Assembly (NCBI RefSeq): GCF_002302635.1
Contig: NZ_CP022387.1
Span: 124,001-188,000, forward strand
Reading direction: 5' to 3'
Source of the DNA: Capnocytophaga stomatis
Lineage (GTDB): Bacteria; Bacteroidota; Bacteroidia; Flavobacteriales; Flavobacteriaceae
Length of the DNA: 64,000 nt
The notes below the pieces were generated by a model, which worked only from the letters and a program-made list of their open reading frames with translations, was not told the origin of the DNA and did no database searches. Shown in pieces: positions 41,543 through 50,996 of this stretch; the first letter of the stretch is position 1, and each line of letters starts with the position of its first letter. Made by a program: the position numbers and the translations under genes.

Positions 41543-43105
41543 ATGAATAAGTTAATATACTCATTAGTTTTGGGTACTTTGTTCACAACAGGTATTCAAG
41601 CACAGAATTACACCGATGCTTTGCGTTATTCAACCGAAGACTTAAACGGTAGTGCTCGCTTCAAAGGAATGAGCGGTGCTTTTGGAGCTTTGGGAGGTGA
41701 TATGTCCGCAATAAATATAAATCCTGCAGGAAGTGCCATTTTTTCAGGTACGGAATTTTCCTTCTCTATAAGAGATGACAACCACAAGAAAAATGTTTCC
41801 TTCCTAAATCAAGAAACAATCAACAAAGATTCCGATTTTGATTTGAATCAATTTGGAATTGCTTTCGTTGTACCTAATGTTTCGGAAAATTGGAAAAAAA
41901 TTAGTTTTGGATTTAACTTTCAACAGACCAAAAATCTAAGTAATTCAGGATTTACTTATTTCGGAGATAACAACATCGGTATTGATGATTATTTCCGCCA
42001 CTTTGCACAAAATGGAAATGTTAACGGAAGTGGCTTTCCTCTGTCCACGTTTGCCGACGGAAATCTTCCTATCGTTAACCAAAATGCAATTGGAGAGTTT
42101 TACTTAGGATTAAACGACTGGAATGCAAGAAGTGCTTATTTGGGAATAAAAACCGAATTAGTGGTACCTGAGTCGCCCAATGCTTCTGAAACAAACTACA
42201 TAGCAAATGCTGACAGAACTTTAAGGCGACAAAAATACGAAGTGATTCATAATGGGCAAATCAATAAGTACAACTTCAATTTTGCATCACAATTCGGAAA
42301 TAATATTTATTTGGGTGTAAACCTTAACTCACATCCGATTAATTCCAGCTCTTTGTATAGCTTGCGTGATGACAATTTTGAAAGTACTTCATTAGTAAGA
42401 TATGCTAATCATCAAGTGAGAGTGAATACTACCGGAAACGGCTTTTCTTTTCAGTTAGGAGGTATCGCGAAAGTTGGTAATCAGATTCGTTTAGGATTAA
42501 GTTACCAGTCTCCTACTTGGTACAAACTTGAAGAACAATCACGAGAAGTGTTGTATTCCACAATTTTTAATAAACAAGCAAATCAAAATGAGGATAAAGA
42601 CGTCGATTTGCTAAACCAATACGGTGATGAAATTTGGTTCGAGCGAGATTATAAATTCCGTACGCCAAGTTCTTGGGTGGGAAGTGTTGCTTACGTTTTC
42701 AGTAAAAAAGGGCTAATCAGTTTTGATTATATCTATAAGAATTACGAAAATATCTATTTTACCAGCAACAATTTGAAAGGTGAAAATACCATTATTCAGA
42801 ATACTTTGAACGGCACTTCATCAATACGTGTAGGTGGAGAGTATCGTATAAAAGCGTTAAGTTTGCGTGCAGGTATGCGTTATGAGCAAAGTCCTTACAA
42901 AGGAAATTCCAAGTACGTAGGAGACCTTAACGGATACTCTTTCGGTGCGGGTTATTCTTTTGGTGGCGTTCGTTTGGACGTTTCATACGATATTGCAAAA
43001 CAGGATAATATGTTCCAAATGTATGAAGCCGTTTTGACCACTCCGGCAAAAATTTCATCCACAAGAAGTAATTTATTGTTCACCTTATCAGCAAAATTAT
43101 TCTGA
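41543..43105 (+). CDS. FadL/OmpP1/TodX-family outer-membrane transport protein
   Basis: 520 aa. Signal peptide ends at TGIQAQ. The mature N-terminus GSARFKGMSGAFGALGGDMSAININPAG is the family's conserved plug entry with the NPAG motif. The remainder is strand-rich (14-stranded barrel expected) and ends SNLLFTLSAKLF with a terminal Phe. FadL relatives import long-chain fatty acids or other hydrophobic compounds; the acyl-CoA ligase and thiolase at 59-63 kb could use such substrates, but that is inference. Probably cotranscribed with the Tyr-rich lipoprotein upstream; a terminator follows. Confidence 0.85.
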   Translation: MNKLIYSLVLGTLFTTGIQAQNYTDALRYSTEDLNGSARFKGMSGAFGALGGDMSAININPAGSAIFSGTEFSFSIRDDNHKKNVSFLNQETINKDSDFDLNQFGIAFVVPNVSENWKKISFGFNFQQTKNLSNSGFTYFGDNNIGIDDYFRHFAQNGNVNGSGFPLSTFADGNLPIVNQNAIGEFYLGLNDWNARSAYLGIKTELVVPESPNASETNYIANADRTLRRQKYEVIHNGQINKYNFNFASQFGNNIYLGVNLNSHPINSSSLYSLRDDNFESTSLVRYANHQVRVNTTGNGFSFQLGGIAKVGNQIRLGLSYQSPTWYKLEEQSREVLYSTIFNKQANQNEDKDVDLLNQYGDEIWFERDYKFRTPSSWVGSVAYVFSKKGLISFDYIYKNYENIYFTSNNLKGENTIIQNTLNGTSSIRVGGEYRIKALSLRAGMRYEQSPYKGNSKYVGDLNGYSFGAGYSFGGVRLDVSYDIAKQDNMFQMYEAVLTTPAKISSTRSNLLFTLSAKLF

Positions 43106-43131
43106 CAAATTCTATCTACTAACCTATAACA

Positions 43132-43169
43132 ATTTAGGCTATCCGCTTTCCGGGTAGCCTATTTTTTTT
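43132..43169 (+). terminator. terminator after the FadL-like gene
   Basis: 11-bp stem (43135-43145 with 43151-43161, one wobble) and a run of eight T. Confidence 0.85.
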
Positions 43170-43191
43170 AGATTTTTCAGAAATAATATTC

Positions 43192-43199
43192 TATCTTTG
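43192..43199 (+). promoter_or_regulatory. -7 element of the alpha/beta hydrolase gene
   Basis: TATCTTTG, 33 bases before the ATG at 43233. It overlaps an in-frame TTG at 43197, which therefore cannot be the start. Confidence 0.65.
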
Positions 43200-43232
43200 T
43201 GGCAATTCTTTTTAACTAAAATTTTATTTCTG

Positions 43233-43997
43233 ATGGAATACAATTCTTTTTATAAAAAAGCAGGAAAAGGCAAAACATTAATTCTATTACACGGATTTTT
43301 AGAGAGTTGCGAAGTATGGAACGAACTTATTGAAGTACTTGAGAAGGATTTTCACCTTATCGTTCCTGACCTTCTCGGACACGGAAAAACACCCGCAACT
43401 TCCAAAGTTCATACGATGGAAATGATGGCGGAGCAAGTCTTTTCTATTCTGGAAACCGAAAAAATAGAAGAATGCATCTTGGTTGGGCACTCGATGGGTG
43501 GTTACGTAAGTTTGGCTTTTGCAGAAAAGTATCCGCAGAAAGTAAAGGGAATCGTACTGATGAACTCAACTCCCCTACCCGATTCTGACGAGAAAAAAGC
43601 TAATCGAGAGCGAGTTGTGACTGTGGTTGATAACGACAAAACTTTTTTCATTCGTAGTTCTGTGACTAATTTATTTAGTGAAGAAAACAAACAATTGATG
43701 AAAGTAAAAATAGAAGAAATCATCAATGTTGCTTCAAAAACTCCTAATGAAGGCATCAAAGCAGCTTCTTTAGGAATGAAAGAAAGACCCAACAGAACGC
43801 TCATTTTAAAGTCGTTACCTGCTCCGAAGCACTTCATCATCGGGAAAAAAGATGCGTTAATTCCTTATGAGGAATTGGTTACTTTGGCAAACGAAATCGG
43901 GGCGACTTATTCTCTGCTTGAAGGAGGACATATGTCATACATCGAAAATAAATCGGAAACTATCAGCATTTTAAAGAATTTTATCAATGAAGTTTAA
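43233..43997 (+). CDS. alpha/beta hydrolase
   Basis: 254 aa. LILLHGFLESCEVW holds the oxyanion-hole HG motif, VPDLLGHGKT follows, and the nucleophile elbow is GHSMGGYVS (Ser about 88); the catalytic Asp is probably in IIGKKDALIPYE and the His in EGGHMSY. It resembles the MenH/BioH-like small esterases, but the substrate cannot be read from sequence. The ATG at 43233 is chosen over an in-frame upstream TTG because of the promoter. The next gene starts inside its last codons (11-base overlap), so the two are translationally coupled. Confidence 0.88.
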   Translation: MEYNSFYKKAGKGKTLILLHGFLESCEVWNELIEVLEKDFHLIVPDLLGHGKTPATSKVHTMEMMAEQVFSILETEKIEECILVGHSMGGYVSLAFAEKYPQKVKGIVLMNSTPLPDSDEKKANRERVVTVVDNDKTFFIRSSVTNLFSEENKQLMKVKIEEIINVASKTPNEGIKAASLGMKERPNRTLILKSLPAPKHFIIGKKDALIPYEELVTLANEIGATYSLLEGGHMSYIENKSETISILKNFINEV

Positions 43998-44697
43998 ATA
44001 TTTCCTCCCGTTATTCCTCGCTTCTCTTGTCGTTGGTTGTGGCGAAAATTCTCCAAAATCTGAGAAGAAGAAAAGCGTTACTCAATCAGCCGAAAGCCAA
44101 GAAAAAATATCTGAAAAGGAAGAAAAAAAAGAAAAGCCCATTGAAACTCTGAACACACAAAGCGTTATTCCTTTTTTGTTTAATTATGAAAAAGAAAATA
44201 AAGAGCGGTACGTTCGTATCATTACTGACTACGGAAATATTGATATTGAACTATTTAACGAAACTCCGTATCATCGGGCAAATTTCATTTTTCTAACAAA
44301 GCAACAATATTTTGACGGCTCAGTTTTTCACCGAGTTGTAAAAGATTTTGTAATTCAAGGAGGAAATTCTGATGGCTGGGATATTCGTAAAAAACGCCAA
44401 AAGATAGGCTATTATTTACTTCCTCCCGACACCAAAAAGGGATTTAAACATCACCGCGGAATTGTTTCGATGCCAAGCAGCGACATTGATAACCCGCATC
44501 AGTTTGCTTCGCCTTATGAGTTTTTTATCGTGGTACAAAGCCCCGGTGCTTATCATCTGGACGGGAATTACACCGCTTTCGGGAAGGTTATTGCAGGAAT
44601 GGAGGTTGTTGATAAAATCAATCAGGTGGAAACCAACGAAAAGAGCGAGTGGCCTAAACGCGATGTGAAGATGAAAGTTGTTCTTCTCGACAGATAA
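43987..44697 (+). CDS. cyclophilin-type peptidyl-prolyl isomerase lipoprotein
   Basis: 236 aa. A lipoprotein signal ends at LVVGC (Cys about 18), followed by a Lys/Glu-rich linker (about 25-55). The cyclophilin domain has ITDYGNIDIELFNETPYHRANF, the active-site Arg in FHRVVKDFVIQGG (about residue 118), and HHRGIVSM. It should catalyse prolyl isomerisation of exported proteins in the periplasm or on the membrane. It overlaps the end of the hydrolase gene by 11 bases. No strong acidic export tag directly follows the Cys. Confidence 0.9.
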   Translation: MKFKYFLPLFLASLVVGCGENSPKSEKKKSVTQSAESQEKISEKEEKKEKPIETLNTQSVIPFLFNYEKENKERYVRIITDYGNIDIELFNETPYHRANFIFLTKQQYFDGSVFHRVVKDFVIQGGNSDGWDIRKKRQKIGYYLLPPDTKKGFKHHRGIVSMPSSDIDNPHQFASPYEFFIVVQSPGAYHLDGNYTAFGKVIAGMEVVDKINQVETNEKSEWPKRDVKMKVVLLDR

Positions 44698-44773
44698 TCT
44701 TCAAAGCAAAAAGCGACCTTCTGCGGAAGTTCAGTAGCAAAAATTTTCTTCTCCCGAACACATTATAAAAAAA

Positions 44774-44859
44774 CTGACGTCAAGCCGAAAATTTCTTGAC
44801 GTCAGGAAATTTATTTTCTCACGGGAAGAAATTATTTTTCTCCCGTCAGAAAATTTCTG
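44774..44859. other. cluster of inverted repeats between convergent genes
   Basis: Three inverted repeats in 86 bases: an 11-bp perfect stem CTGACGTCAAG/CTTGACGTCAG (44774-44784 with 44795-44805), ACGGGA/TCCCGT (44821-44826 with 44841-44846) and the palindrome CAGAAAATTTCTG (44847-44859). None ends in a long T run, unlike other terminators here. They may end the two convergent transcripts or form a small repeat unit; the rest of 44698-44922 shows no gene. Confidence 0.5.
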
Positions 44860-44922
44860 TGCTTCCGCATAAAATTATTCGGGAACTATAACTGCTTTTC
44901 TGAGGCTTCGTTACAGTGATTT

Positions 44923-45828
44923 TTACCACTTGAATTGAACCAAAAATTCGTGCGAGTTGCGTGCGTACAAATTCAGTTGTGATTTTGTAACTCCCTCATA
45001 ACCATAGCCCACACCTACGAAGTACTTCGGAATGAAGAACAATACGTAACCTCCCAAAGCACTATCAGTGCGGTATGTTAATCCTACTTCGCTGTTTTTC
45101 AGGTACACGCCTGCCAAAGTAAAGTTAAACGACGGGCTTATATCTTTTGCAAAGCGTGCTTGCATCACCGGTTTTAAGGTAAGTTCGTTTGAAATATTCC
45201 AATAATATCCTCCTAAGGCATAAAAATGAAGTCTCTCAGCCACTGAAGTTACCACGTCGTCCTTCAATTTAACTTCCTTGGAAGCCAATAAATTAGGAAT
45301 AGAAACTCCAAAATAAAACTTGGGATGCTCATAGAAAAAACCGGTTCCCATATTCACTTGAAATTTCCCTGAAATCGTCTGTAAATAAGGGTCGTAACGC
45401 GTGTTATGTGGGGTTGTGTAAGTGTGAATGCGGCTTCCGTCTATGTTGAAAAAATCTCCACCGAATTTCAATCCTGCATAAATTTTTGTGCTGTCGCTTA
45501 TCTGCAAAGAGTACGAAAAATCGGCATAAATTCCTGCCTGTTTTTGTATGAAAACTTTATTATTTGCTATGGAAAATCCTAAACCTATACGGTCATTAAT
45601 TTTGTGCGTGGTGAAGAAGGTTTGCGTTTGAGGAGCGTCAACAACTCCCTGCCACTGATTGCGAATATCCACAGAAATCGTGTGTCCTTTTTCTGTTCCC
45701 ACCGCAGCCGGATTTACTAAATTCTTATGCTGATTGTAAAATATATAGCTTGGTTCTTGTGCCTTTAACTGATTCGAAACCAAAACACTCAGCCCTATAA
45801 ATATGATATTGCAGATATATTTTTTCAT
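44923..45828 (-). CDS. PorP/SprF-family type IX secretion membrane protein
   Basis: 301 aa. Signal peptide MKKYICNIIFIGLSVLVSNQLKAQ; mature part opens with YNQHKNLVNPAAVGTEKG, where the NPA motif is a PorP/SprF hallmark, and continues as a strand-rich barrel ending HEFLVQFKW. SprF-like proteins act with T9SS substrates bearing type B C-terminal domains, which fits the gene 3 bases upstream. The ATG at 45828 is used because the signal peptide starts there. It is probably a dedicated secretion partner for the metalloprotease; that pairing is known for other type B substrates and inferred here. Confidence 0.88.
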   Translation of the reverse strand: MKKYICNIIFIGLSVLVSNQLKAQEPSYIFYNQHKNLVNPAAVGTEKGHTISVDIRNQWQGVVDAPQTQTFFTTHKINDRIGLGFSIANNKVFIQKQAGIYADFSYSLQISDSTKIYAGLKFGGDFFNIDGSRIHTYTTPHNTRYDPYLQTISGKFQVNMGTGFFYEHPKFYFGVSIPNLLASKEVKLKDDVVTSVAERLHFYALGGYYWNISNELTLKPVMQARFAKDISPSFNFTLAGVYLKNSEVGLTYRTDSALGGYVLFFIPKYFVGVGYGYEGVTKSQLNLYARNSHEFLVQFKW

Positions 45829-45830
45829 CT

Positions 45831-48416
45831 CTAATAATTGATAAATATCCATCCTTGTCGTTTGTAAATTTCCGTATTGTCTAACGTAAAAATATAGTAG
45901 TAAGAACCTTGCGGAACTTTATTACCGTTGGTGCTCGTTCCATTCCACTGATTTTTATATCCTTTCATCTCGTAAACCAATTGCCCTAAATGATTGAACA
46001 CCCGAAGCATATTTGCCGGATAATTTTCGGCTCGCACAATTGAAAAGTAATCATTAACCCCGTCATCATTCGGACTAAAAGCATTGGAAATCAATACATA
46101 ATCAAATGATTTATCGTTAGAATTCGCAATTCCATCACCATCGATATCACTATCACAGGCATCTCCTATTCCATCACCGTCCAAATCTTCCTGATTAGGA
46201 TTATAAACCATCGGGCAATTATCTTTTTCATTTAAAAGACCATCGCCGTCCATATCATCATCGCAAGCATCACCCACTCCGTCTTTGTCCAAATCGGTTT
46301 GTTCTTTATTTTCTTGCTTAGGGCAATTATCCTGATTGTTAGGCACATCGTCTCCGTCCCAATCGTCATCACACACATCGCCGATTCCATCGTTGTCCAA
46401 ATCAAGTTGGTCAGGATTTGGAATTTCAGGACAGTTATCCTTGCTTGACGGAACGCCATCGCCATCGGTATCTTCATCTTCTTTAATTGTGATTATACCC
46501 GCATTTACGGCTAAAAATATATTGTCTTCAGCCTTAACCATATATCTTCCTTGAGTGGTTCGAAGCGACTGCGGAACGGAAACTCTCGCCTTTCCATTAT
46601 TGTCGATTCCCTTTGCCAATGTATGCGGAAAAGTGACTCCTCCGTCGGTTGAAAGTAAGATAGTTACCTTTTTTGAGTTTATATTTCCTGCATTGGTGTT
46701 GGCTACGTCCCAAGTAATTGTTTGATTTTGCCCTGCAAACCAACTTGAATTTTCAGTATGTGAAGTTACCCGAAAAGGTCCTGCCGAAGCATCTACAACT
46801 ACCTGAATTGTTTTATAAACAGTGCTTCCCATTGCATTTGTTGCCGGCTTTCTGTCCAAAACCATAAGCGACCAATTGAGCGTTCTTCCAACATTCAGAA
46901 CCGTTTCCCATTCCGAGCCGATGGGCGGGTCGGTCTGCGTAAGTTTTCCTGCAACAATACGGCTTAATCTGGGAATATAACGCTTTGGTGAATCGGAAGG
47001 AGGAAGCGAACGTGCCGTAGCTCCGCTTTTTAAAGTGGGTGAAAATACATAATCTCCACTCGCCCTACTATCCGATTGTTCCCAAGCGTATAGCAATTTA
47101 TCTCCGTCAGCATCCGTAGCCGAACCTTCCAATAAATAAGCCGTTCCGTGCGGAATCGTGTAACTTCTCAAATCGTTTATGTCAGGCGGATTATTTGAAG
47201 AAGGAAGAACCTTTGCACATCTCTTTCCTTTAACCGACTGCATAATATCATATATACTTCTGTGGTGAAAATACGCATCTGTCTTTTTCTGTACATTCTG
47301 ATTATCAATAACTCCCGCATATCCCATTATAGTTGAACCACTTCCGGGTTCCACCTGAGAGCTTGTGTTTTCATATTCATAGGAAAAAGTGTGATACGCT
47401 CCCAATTGGTGTCCTATTTCGTGAGCCAATATATCCACGTCAAAAAAATCCATATCCATATTTCTCCTGAAACGAACCGAAGAAAAGGCTGTTGCTTTCC
47501 GTCCTGCCTCACACACGCAACCTATGCAACCTGCATTTCCTCCTAAGTTTTTATTATGGAACAAATGCCCAAGGTCATAATTCGCCGAACCTACCTTTGC
47601 ATCTAACGTTTTTTGCAATACGCTTGATTCCGAATTGTACCAATTATCGTAATTAACATTTTTGAAAGGGTCTTCTGTGGCATCGCCAAACAATGTAGAT
47701 TTATCCGAAACTATCTGAAATTGAATTGATAATTGTGCTCCGTAAACTTGATTTACCCGATTTATTGTGCTAACAACTTGAGCAAAAGCTCTGTCTTTTC
47801 CTCCGAAATACTGAGTGTACTGATACGTCGTTGCAATCGCAATTCTGAAAGTTCTTACCTGATTATCAGTTTGATAAGTAACTTTTCGGGTTTTATTACT
47901 TTGTTGTATTTTTAGTTCTTCAAAAGTTTTACACTCAAAATGCTGATGTTCTGAAGATTTTCGTTGGTAAACTTTATATTCAACTCCCTCATCATCAGTT
48001 GATTCTATGAAAGAAAGTTCAAAATTTTCTCCCATAATCGCATTTAAACCAAATGGCGACCACGTAAAACGAATTGTTTTTGAAGGATTTTTGGTTGAAA
48101 ATCCCACATACGTTTTTATATCCGCATATTTCTTTGACAAATCTTCCGAAAGTACTTGAGTTTGCTCAATGCGGTAATTCTCAATACCTCCATCACTATC
48201 AGGGATTTGAATTAAAACTTCTTTTTTGCTTGCCAAACTTTTTGTAACATTTAAAGCCTTATCAAAAGCTTTTTTATCTAACGTATAATACTGATATCCT
48301 GGCTTTTGCTCTTTCTTTTCTGTCAATCCTGTGCGTTTCCAATATGTTTGTGCGGGCATTACTCCAAAACCCAAAATAAAAAATAAAATATATAATTTTC
48401 TTATAATTCCTATCAT
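45831..48416 (-). CDS. secreted reprolysin-like metalloprotease with TSP3 repeats and T9SS type B C-terminal domain
   Basis: 861 aa. Signal peptide ends near VMPAQ. A propeptide-like region (about 25-185) precedes a metzincin catalytic domain with HEIGHQLGAYH (His332, Glu333, His336, His342) and a downstream Met-turn-like TIMGYAG. A middle part (about 400-645) looks like beta-sandwich domains. About 648-770 are calcium-binding thrombospondin type 3 repeats (DxDxDG units with DNCP). The last about 90 residues (SNAFSPNDDGVNDYF to the end) are a gliding-motility type B sorting domain. The cell should export it by T9SS and bind or release it at the surface. Confidence 0.92.
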   Translation of the reverse strand: MIGIIRKLYILFFILGFGVMPAQTYWKRTGLTEKKEQKPGYQYYTLDKKAFDKALNVTKSLASKKEVLIQIPDSDGGIENYRIEQTQVLSEDLSKKYADIKTYVGFSTKNPSKTIRFTWSPFGLNAIMGENFELSFIESTDDEGVEYKVYQRKSSEHQHFECKTFEELKIQQSNKTRKVTYQTDNQVRTFRIAIATTYQYTQYFGGKDRAFAQVVSTINRVNQVYGAQLSIQFQIVSDKSTLFGDATEDPFKNVNYDNWYNSESSVLQKTLDAKVGSANYDLGHLFHNKNLGGNAGCIGCVCEAGRKATAFSSVRFRRNMDMDFFDVDILAHEIGHQLGAYHTFSYEYENTSSQVEPGSGSTIMGYAGVIDNQNVQKKTDAYFHHRSIYDIMQSVKGKRCAKVLPSSNNPPDINDLRSYTIPHGTAYLLEGSATDADGDKLLYAWEQSDSRASGDYVFSPTLKSGATARSLPPSDSPKRYIPRLSRIVAGKLTQTDPPIGSEWETVLNVGRTLNWSLMVLDRKPATNAMGSTVYKTIQVVVDASAGPFRVTSHTENSSWFAGQNQTITWDVANTNAGNINSKKVTILLSTDGGVTFPHTLAKGIDNNGKARVSVPQSLRTTQGRYMVKAEDNIFLAVNAGIITIKEDEDTDGDGVPSSKDNCPEIPNPDQLDLDNDGIGDVCDDDWDGDDVPNNQDNCPKQENKEQTDLDKDGVGDACDDDMDGDGLLNEKDNCPMVYNPNQEDLDGDGIGDACDSDIDGDGIANSNDKSFDYVLISNAFSPNDDGVNDYFSIVRAENYPANMLRVFNHLGQLVYEMKGYKNQWNGTSTNGNKVPQGSYYYIFTLDNTEIYKRQGWIFINY

Positions 48417-49468
48417 CTCATATAATAATTGAAAGCCTTATAAATCAATTCATTTTCTATCAAACAATCCAATTTTGGTTTGGCAATATCCTCCAAAAGA
48501 ACAAAATTAATATTTCCGTGTGAGTTTTTCTTGTCAAACTTCATCAAATTAATGATTTCTTCAATTTCGTTTTCAGTAAAATACTGTTTTTCAAAGTACT
48601 GACCTAAAACCTCCTTAATTTCAACACATTTCTCTTTCGGAAAATTTAATTTTTCAACTGAAAGAAATGTTGCCAGAATCATTCCGATAGCAATAGCCTC
48701 CCCGTGTAATAATGTCTGTATACCAGTATTTTGCAAGCAATACGATTCAATGGCGTGTCCCAAAGTATGCCCAAAATTCAATGTTTTTCGCATTCCTTTT
48801 TCCGTAGGGTCTTGTTTTACCACACGATTTTTGATAAGCACAGATTCATAAATCAAATCGTCCAAATCATCTAAGGTCAAACTACTCAAATTAAGCATTT
48901 TACACCAATAACTTTCAGATTGAATAAGTCCGTGTTTGAACATTTCAGCCATTCCGCTGCGTAATTGTTCGGCAGGAAGCGTAGCCAAAAAACGACTATC
49001 AATAATTACCAATAAAGGATTGTTAATCAGTCCTATTTGGTTTTTCAAAGCTCCCAAATCCACCCCCGTTTTCCCTCCAACAGAGGCATCAACCATTGCC
49101 AAAAGGGTTGTCGGAACATTCACAAAATCAACCCCTCGCATATAGGTTGAAGCTACAAACCCACCCAAATCAGTTACAACTCCACCTCCAAGATTGATTA
49201 TCAAACTCTTACGGTCTGCACCCAATTCCGATAAAGCGTACCACACTTGCGTACAAGTTTCTATGTTTTTAAACTCTTCTCCTGCCTCAATTTCAATGAC
49301 TTCAATAGGTATTTCCATTGCCAATTCTGGCAAAAACAAAGGCGAGCAACACCGATTTGTGTTTTCGTCTGTCAATATAAATACCTTTGAATACTTCTTC
49401 TCCCGTAACAATTCATTCAAAGATGAAAATCCGAGTTCATTGAAATATACTGATTCTATATTTTTCAT
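48413..49468 (-). CDS. aroB: 3-dehydroquinate synthase
   Basis: 351 aa. Second step of the shikimate pathway: DAHP to 3-dehydroquinate, using NAD and zinc. Seen: INLGGGVVTDLGGFVASTYMRGVDFVNVPTTLLAMVDASVGGKTGVD (NAD and substrate loops), FKHGLIQ, and the zinc ligands in LNFGHTLGHAIE and LLHGEAIAIGM. Its stop overlaps the start of the metalloprotease gene by four bases, which couples a core metabolic gene to a secreted protease gene, probably by chance of genome compaction. Divergent from the proline dehydrogenase gene. Confidence 0.95.
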   Translation of the reverse strand: MKNIESVYFNELGFSSLNELLREKKYSKVFILTDENTNRCCSPLFLPELAMEIPIEVIEIEAGEEFKNIETCTQVWYALSELGADRKSLIINLGGGVVTDLGGFVASTYMRGVDFVNVPTTLLAMVDASVGGKTGVDLGALKNQIGLINNPLLVIIDSRFLATLPAEQLRSGMAEMFKHGLIQSESYWCKMLNLSSLTLDDLDDLIYESVLIKNRVVKQDPTEKGMRKTLNFGHTLGHAIESYCLQNTGIQTLLHGEAIAIGMILATFLSVEKLNFPKEKCVEIKEVLGQYFEKQYFTENEIEEIINLMKFDKKNSHGNINFVLLEDIAKPKLDCLIENELIYKAFNYYMR

Positions 49469-49577
49469 TTGCTCTGATATTCTGTGTGTTTGGTTTCAAT
49501 CTTTTTTGAATATTCTTTCAAAAACAAAATTCGGGTAAAAATAATCAGAAAAAATGAGATACAGACAAAAAATTACA

Positions 49578-49585
49578 TATATTTG
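49578..49585 (+). promoter_or_regulatory. -7 element of the proline dehydrogenase gene
   Basis: TATATTTG, about 97 bases before the ATG at 49682, leaving an unusually long AT-rich leader. Confidence 0.5.
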
Positions 49586-49681
49586 CGATGCTGAAAACCA
49601 ATCGAACATTATCGGATTTGTTTTCGTTTTTTGTTTTCACTATAAAAAATACTGAATTTTAACGCATTAAAAAAATTTTCA

Positions 49682-50860
49682 ATGGCTACACGATTTGGCG
49701 ATACAAAAACCGCATTCGCACTAAAAGACAATTTTGAATTGGGAAGAGCTTACTGGCTTTTCCGTTTTATCGGGAATAATACACTGATTGGCATCGGTAC
49801 GGCTCTGACGAACTTTTCCCTGAAAATGCATCTGCCCGTAGAGTGGCTTATCCGAAAAACCGTTTTCAATCAATTCTGCGGAGGTATCTCCGAAGAGGAT
49901 TGCAAGCCTGTTATTAGAAAGATGCACGAAAAGGGCGTAAGTTCCGTTTTAGATTATTCCGTAGAGGGAAAAGAAGACGAGACCTCATTTGAAGCCACCT
50001 TTAACAAAACAATGGAAATCATTGATTTCGTACATCAAAACCGAGATACAGGAACTCCATTTGCTGTTTTCAAGCCCACAGGATTCGGAAAAATCTCAAT
50101 ATACCAGAAAATATCGGAAAAACAGCCTCTTACCGAAGAAGAACAAAAAGCGTGGGAACGCATCGTGGAACGCTTTGACCAAGCCTGTGCAAAAGCAGCT
50201 ACTTACAAACTCCCTATTATGATTGATGCCGAAGAAAGCTGGATGCAAACCGCCGCCGATGATTTAATCGAACAAATGATGCAGAAGTACAACAAGGAAG
50301 AAGCCATCGTTTACAACACATTACAAATGTATCGCCACGACCGATTGGATTACTTAAAAGGTCTTCACCAGCGTGCCATAGCCAACGGATTCCACATAGG
50401 TGTAAAAGTCGTTCGGGGAGCGTATATGGAGAAAGAAAACGAAAGAGCTGCCGAGAAAGGCTATCCCTCTCCTATCTGTGCTTCAAAACAAGCCACCGAT
50501 GATAATTACAACGCCGCCATTACCTACATTCTTGACCATACTGACCGCATTTCACTCTTTGCCGGAACGCACAACGAGAAAAGTTCAGCCTTAGTAATGG
50601 ACTTGATGGACAAAAAAGGACTAAAACACAACGACAAGCGTGTATGGCTTGCTCAACTCTACGGAATGAGTGACCATATCAGCTTTAATGCCGCAAAGCT
50701 GGGGCATAACGTGGCAAAATATCTCCCTTTTGGTCCCGTGCGTGAAGTAATGCCTTACCTGATTCGTAGGGCTCAGGAAAACACCTCAGTAGCAGGGCAA
50801 ATGGGACGCGAACTTTCCCTACTAATGCAAGAACACAAAAGAAGAAAAAGAGAGAAATAA
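49682..50860 (+). CDS. proline dehydrogenase
   Basis: 392 aa, monofunctional form typical of Bacteroidota. FAD-dependent oxidation of proline to pyrroline-5-carboxylate. The barrel signatures are present: LDYSVEGKED, AVFKPTGFG, IMIDAEESWMQ, NTLQMYRHDRLDYL, GVKVVRGAYMEKE, FAGTHNEKS, AQLYGMSDHISFNAAKLG and the C-terminal PYLIRRAQENTSVAGQ, whose Arg pair binds the proline carboxylate. The separate P5C dehydrogenase gene is not in the window. It would let the cell use proline or peptides as carbon and nitrogen. Confidence 0.94.
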   Translation: MATRFGDTKTAFALKDNFELGRAYWLFRFIGNNTLIGIGTALTNFSLKMHLPVEWLIRKTVFNQFCGGISEEDCKPVIRKMHEKGVSSVLDYSVEGKEDETSFEATFNKTMEIIDFVHQNRDTGTPFAVFKPTGFGKISIYQKISEKQPLTEEEQKAWERIVERFDQACAKAATYKLPIMIDAEESWMQTAADDLIEQMMQKYNKEEAIVYNTLQMYRHDRLDYLKGLHQRAIANGFHIGVKVVRGAYMEKENERAAEKGYPSPICASKQATDDNYNAAITYILDHTDRISLFAGTHNEKSSALVMDLMDKKGLKHNDKRVWLAQLYGMSDHISFNAAKLGHNVAKYLPFGPVREVMPYLIRRAQENTSVAGQMGRELSLLMQEHKRRKREK

Positions 50861-50885
50861 CAATCGTGATATTGTTTTTTGTTGG

Positions 50886-50930
50886 GAAAACCAGATATTT
50901 TGTAATTTCAGAAATGTCTGGTTTCTTTTT
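50886..50930 (+). terminator. terminator after the proline dehydrogenase gene
   Basis: Stem of about 10 bp (50888-50897 with 50915-50924) followed by a T-rich tract. Confidence 0.65.
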
Positions 50931-50996
50931 GCCGAAAATTTGAAACACGAATTAACCTATTATCAATCAATTATCAAATGACAAAGTACAAATAGA

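Noticed and set aside
43197-43232. Upstream TTG start for the alpha/beta hydrolase
   Set aside because: The TTG is part of the -7 promoter element, so it would not be transcribed.
43987-44697. Surface-export signal (K followed by acidic residues) after the lipoprotein Cys
   Set aside because: Residues after Cys in this and the other lipoproteins (GENSPK, NSVQK, SSKSTD) do not match the Capnocytophaga surface-export consensus convincingly.
46100-46480. Periodic DNA resembling a tandem repeat array
   Set aside because: The period comes from protein-level TSP3 calcium-binding repeats in the metalloprotease, not from a CRISPR or satellite.
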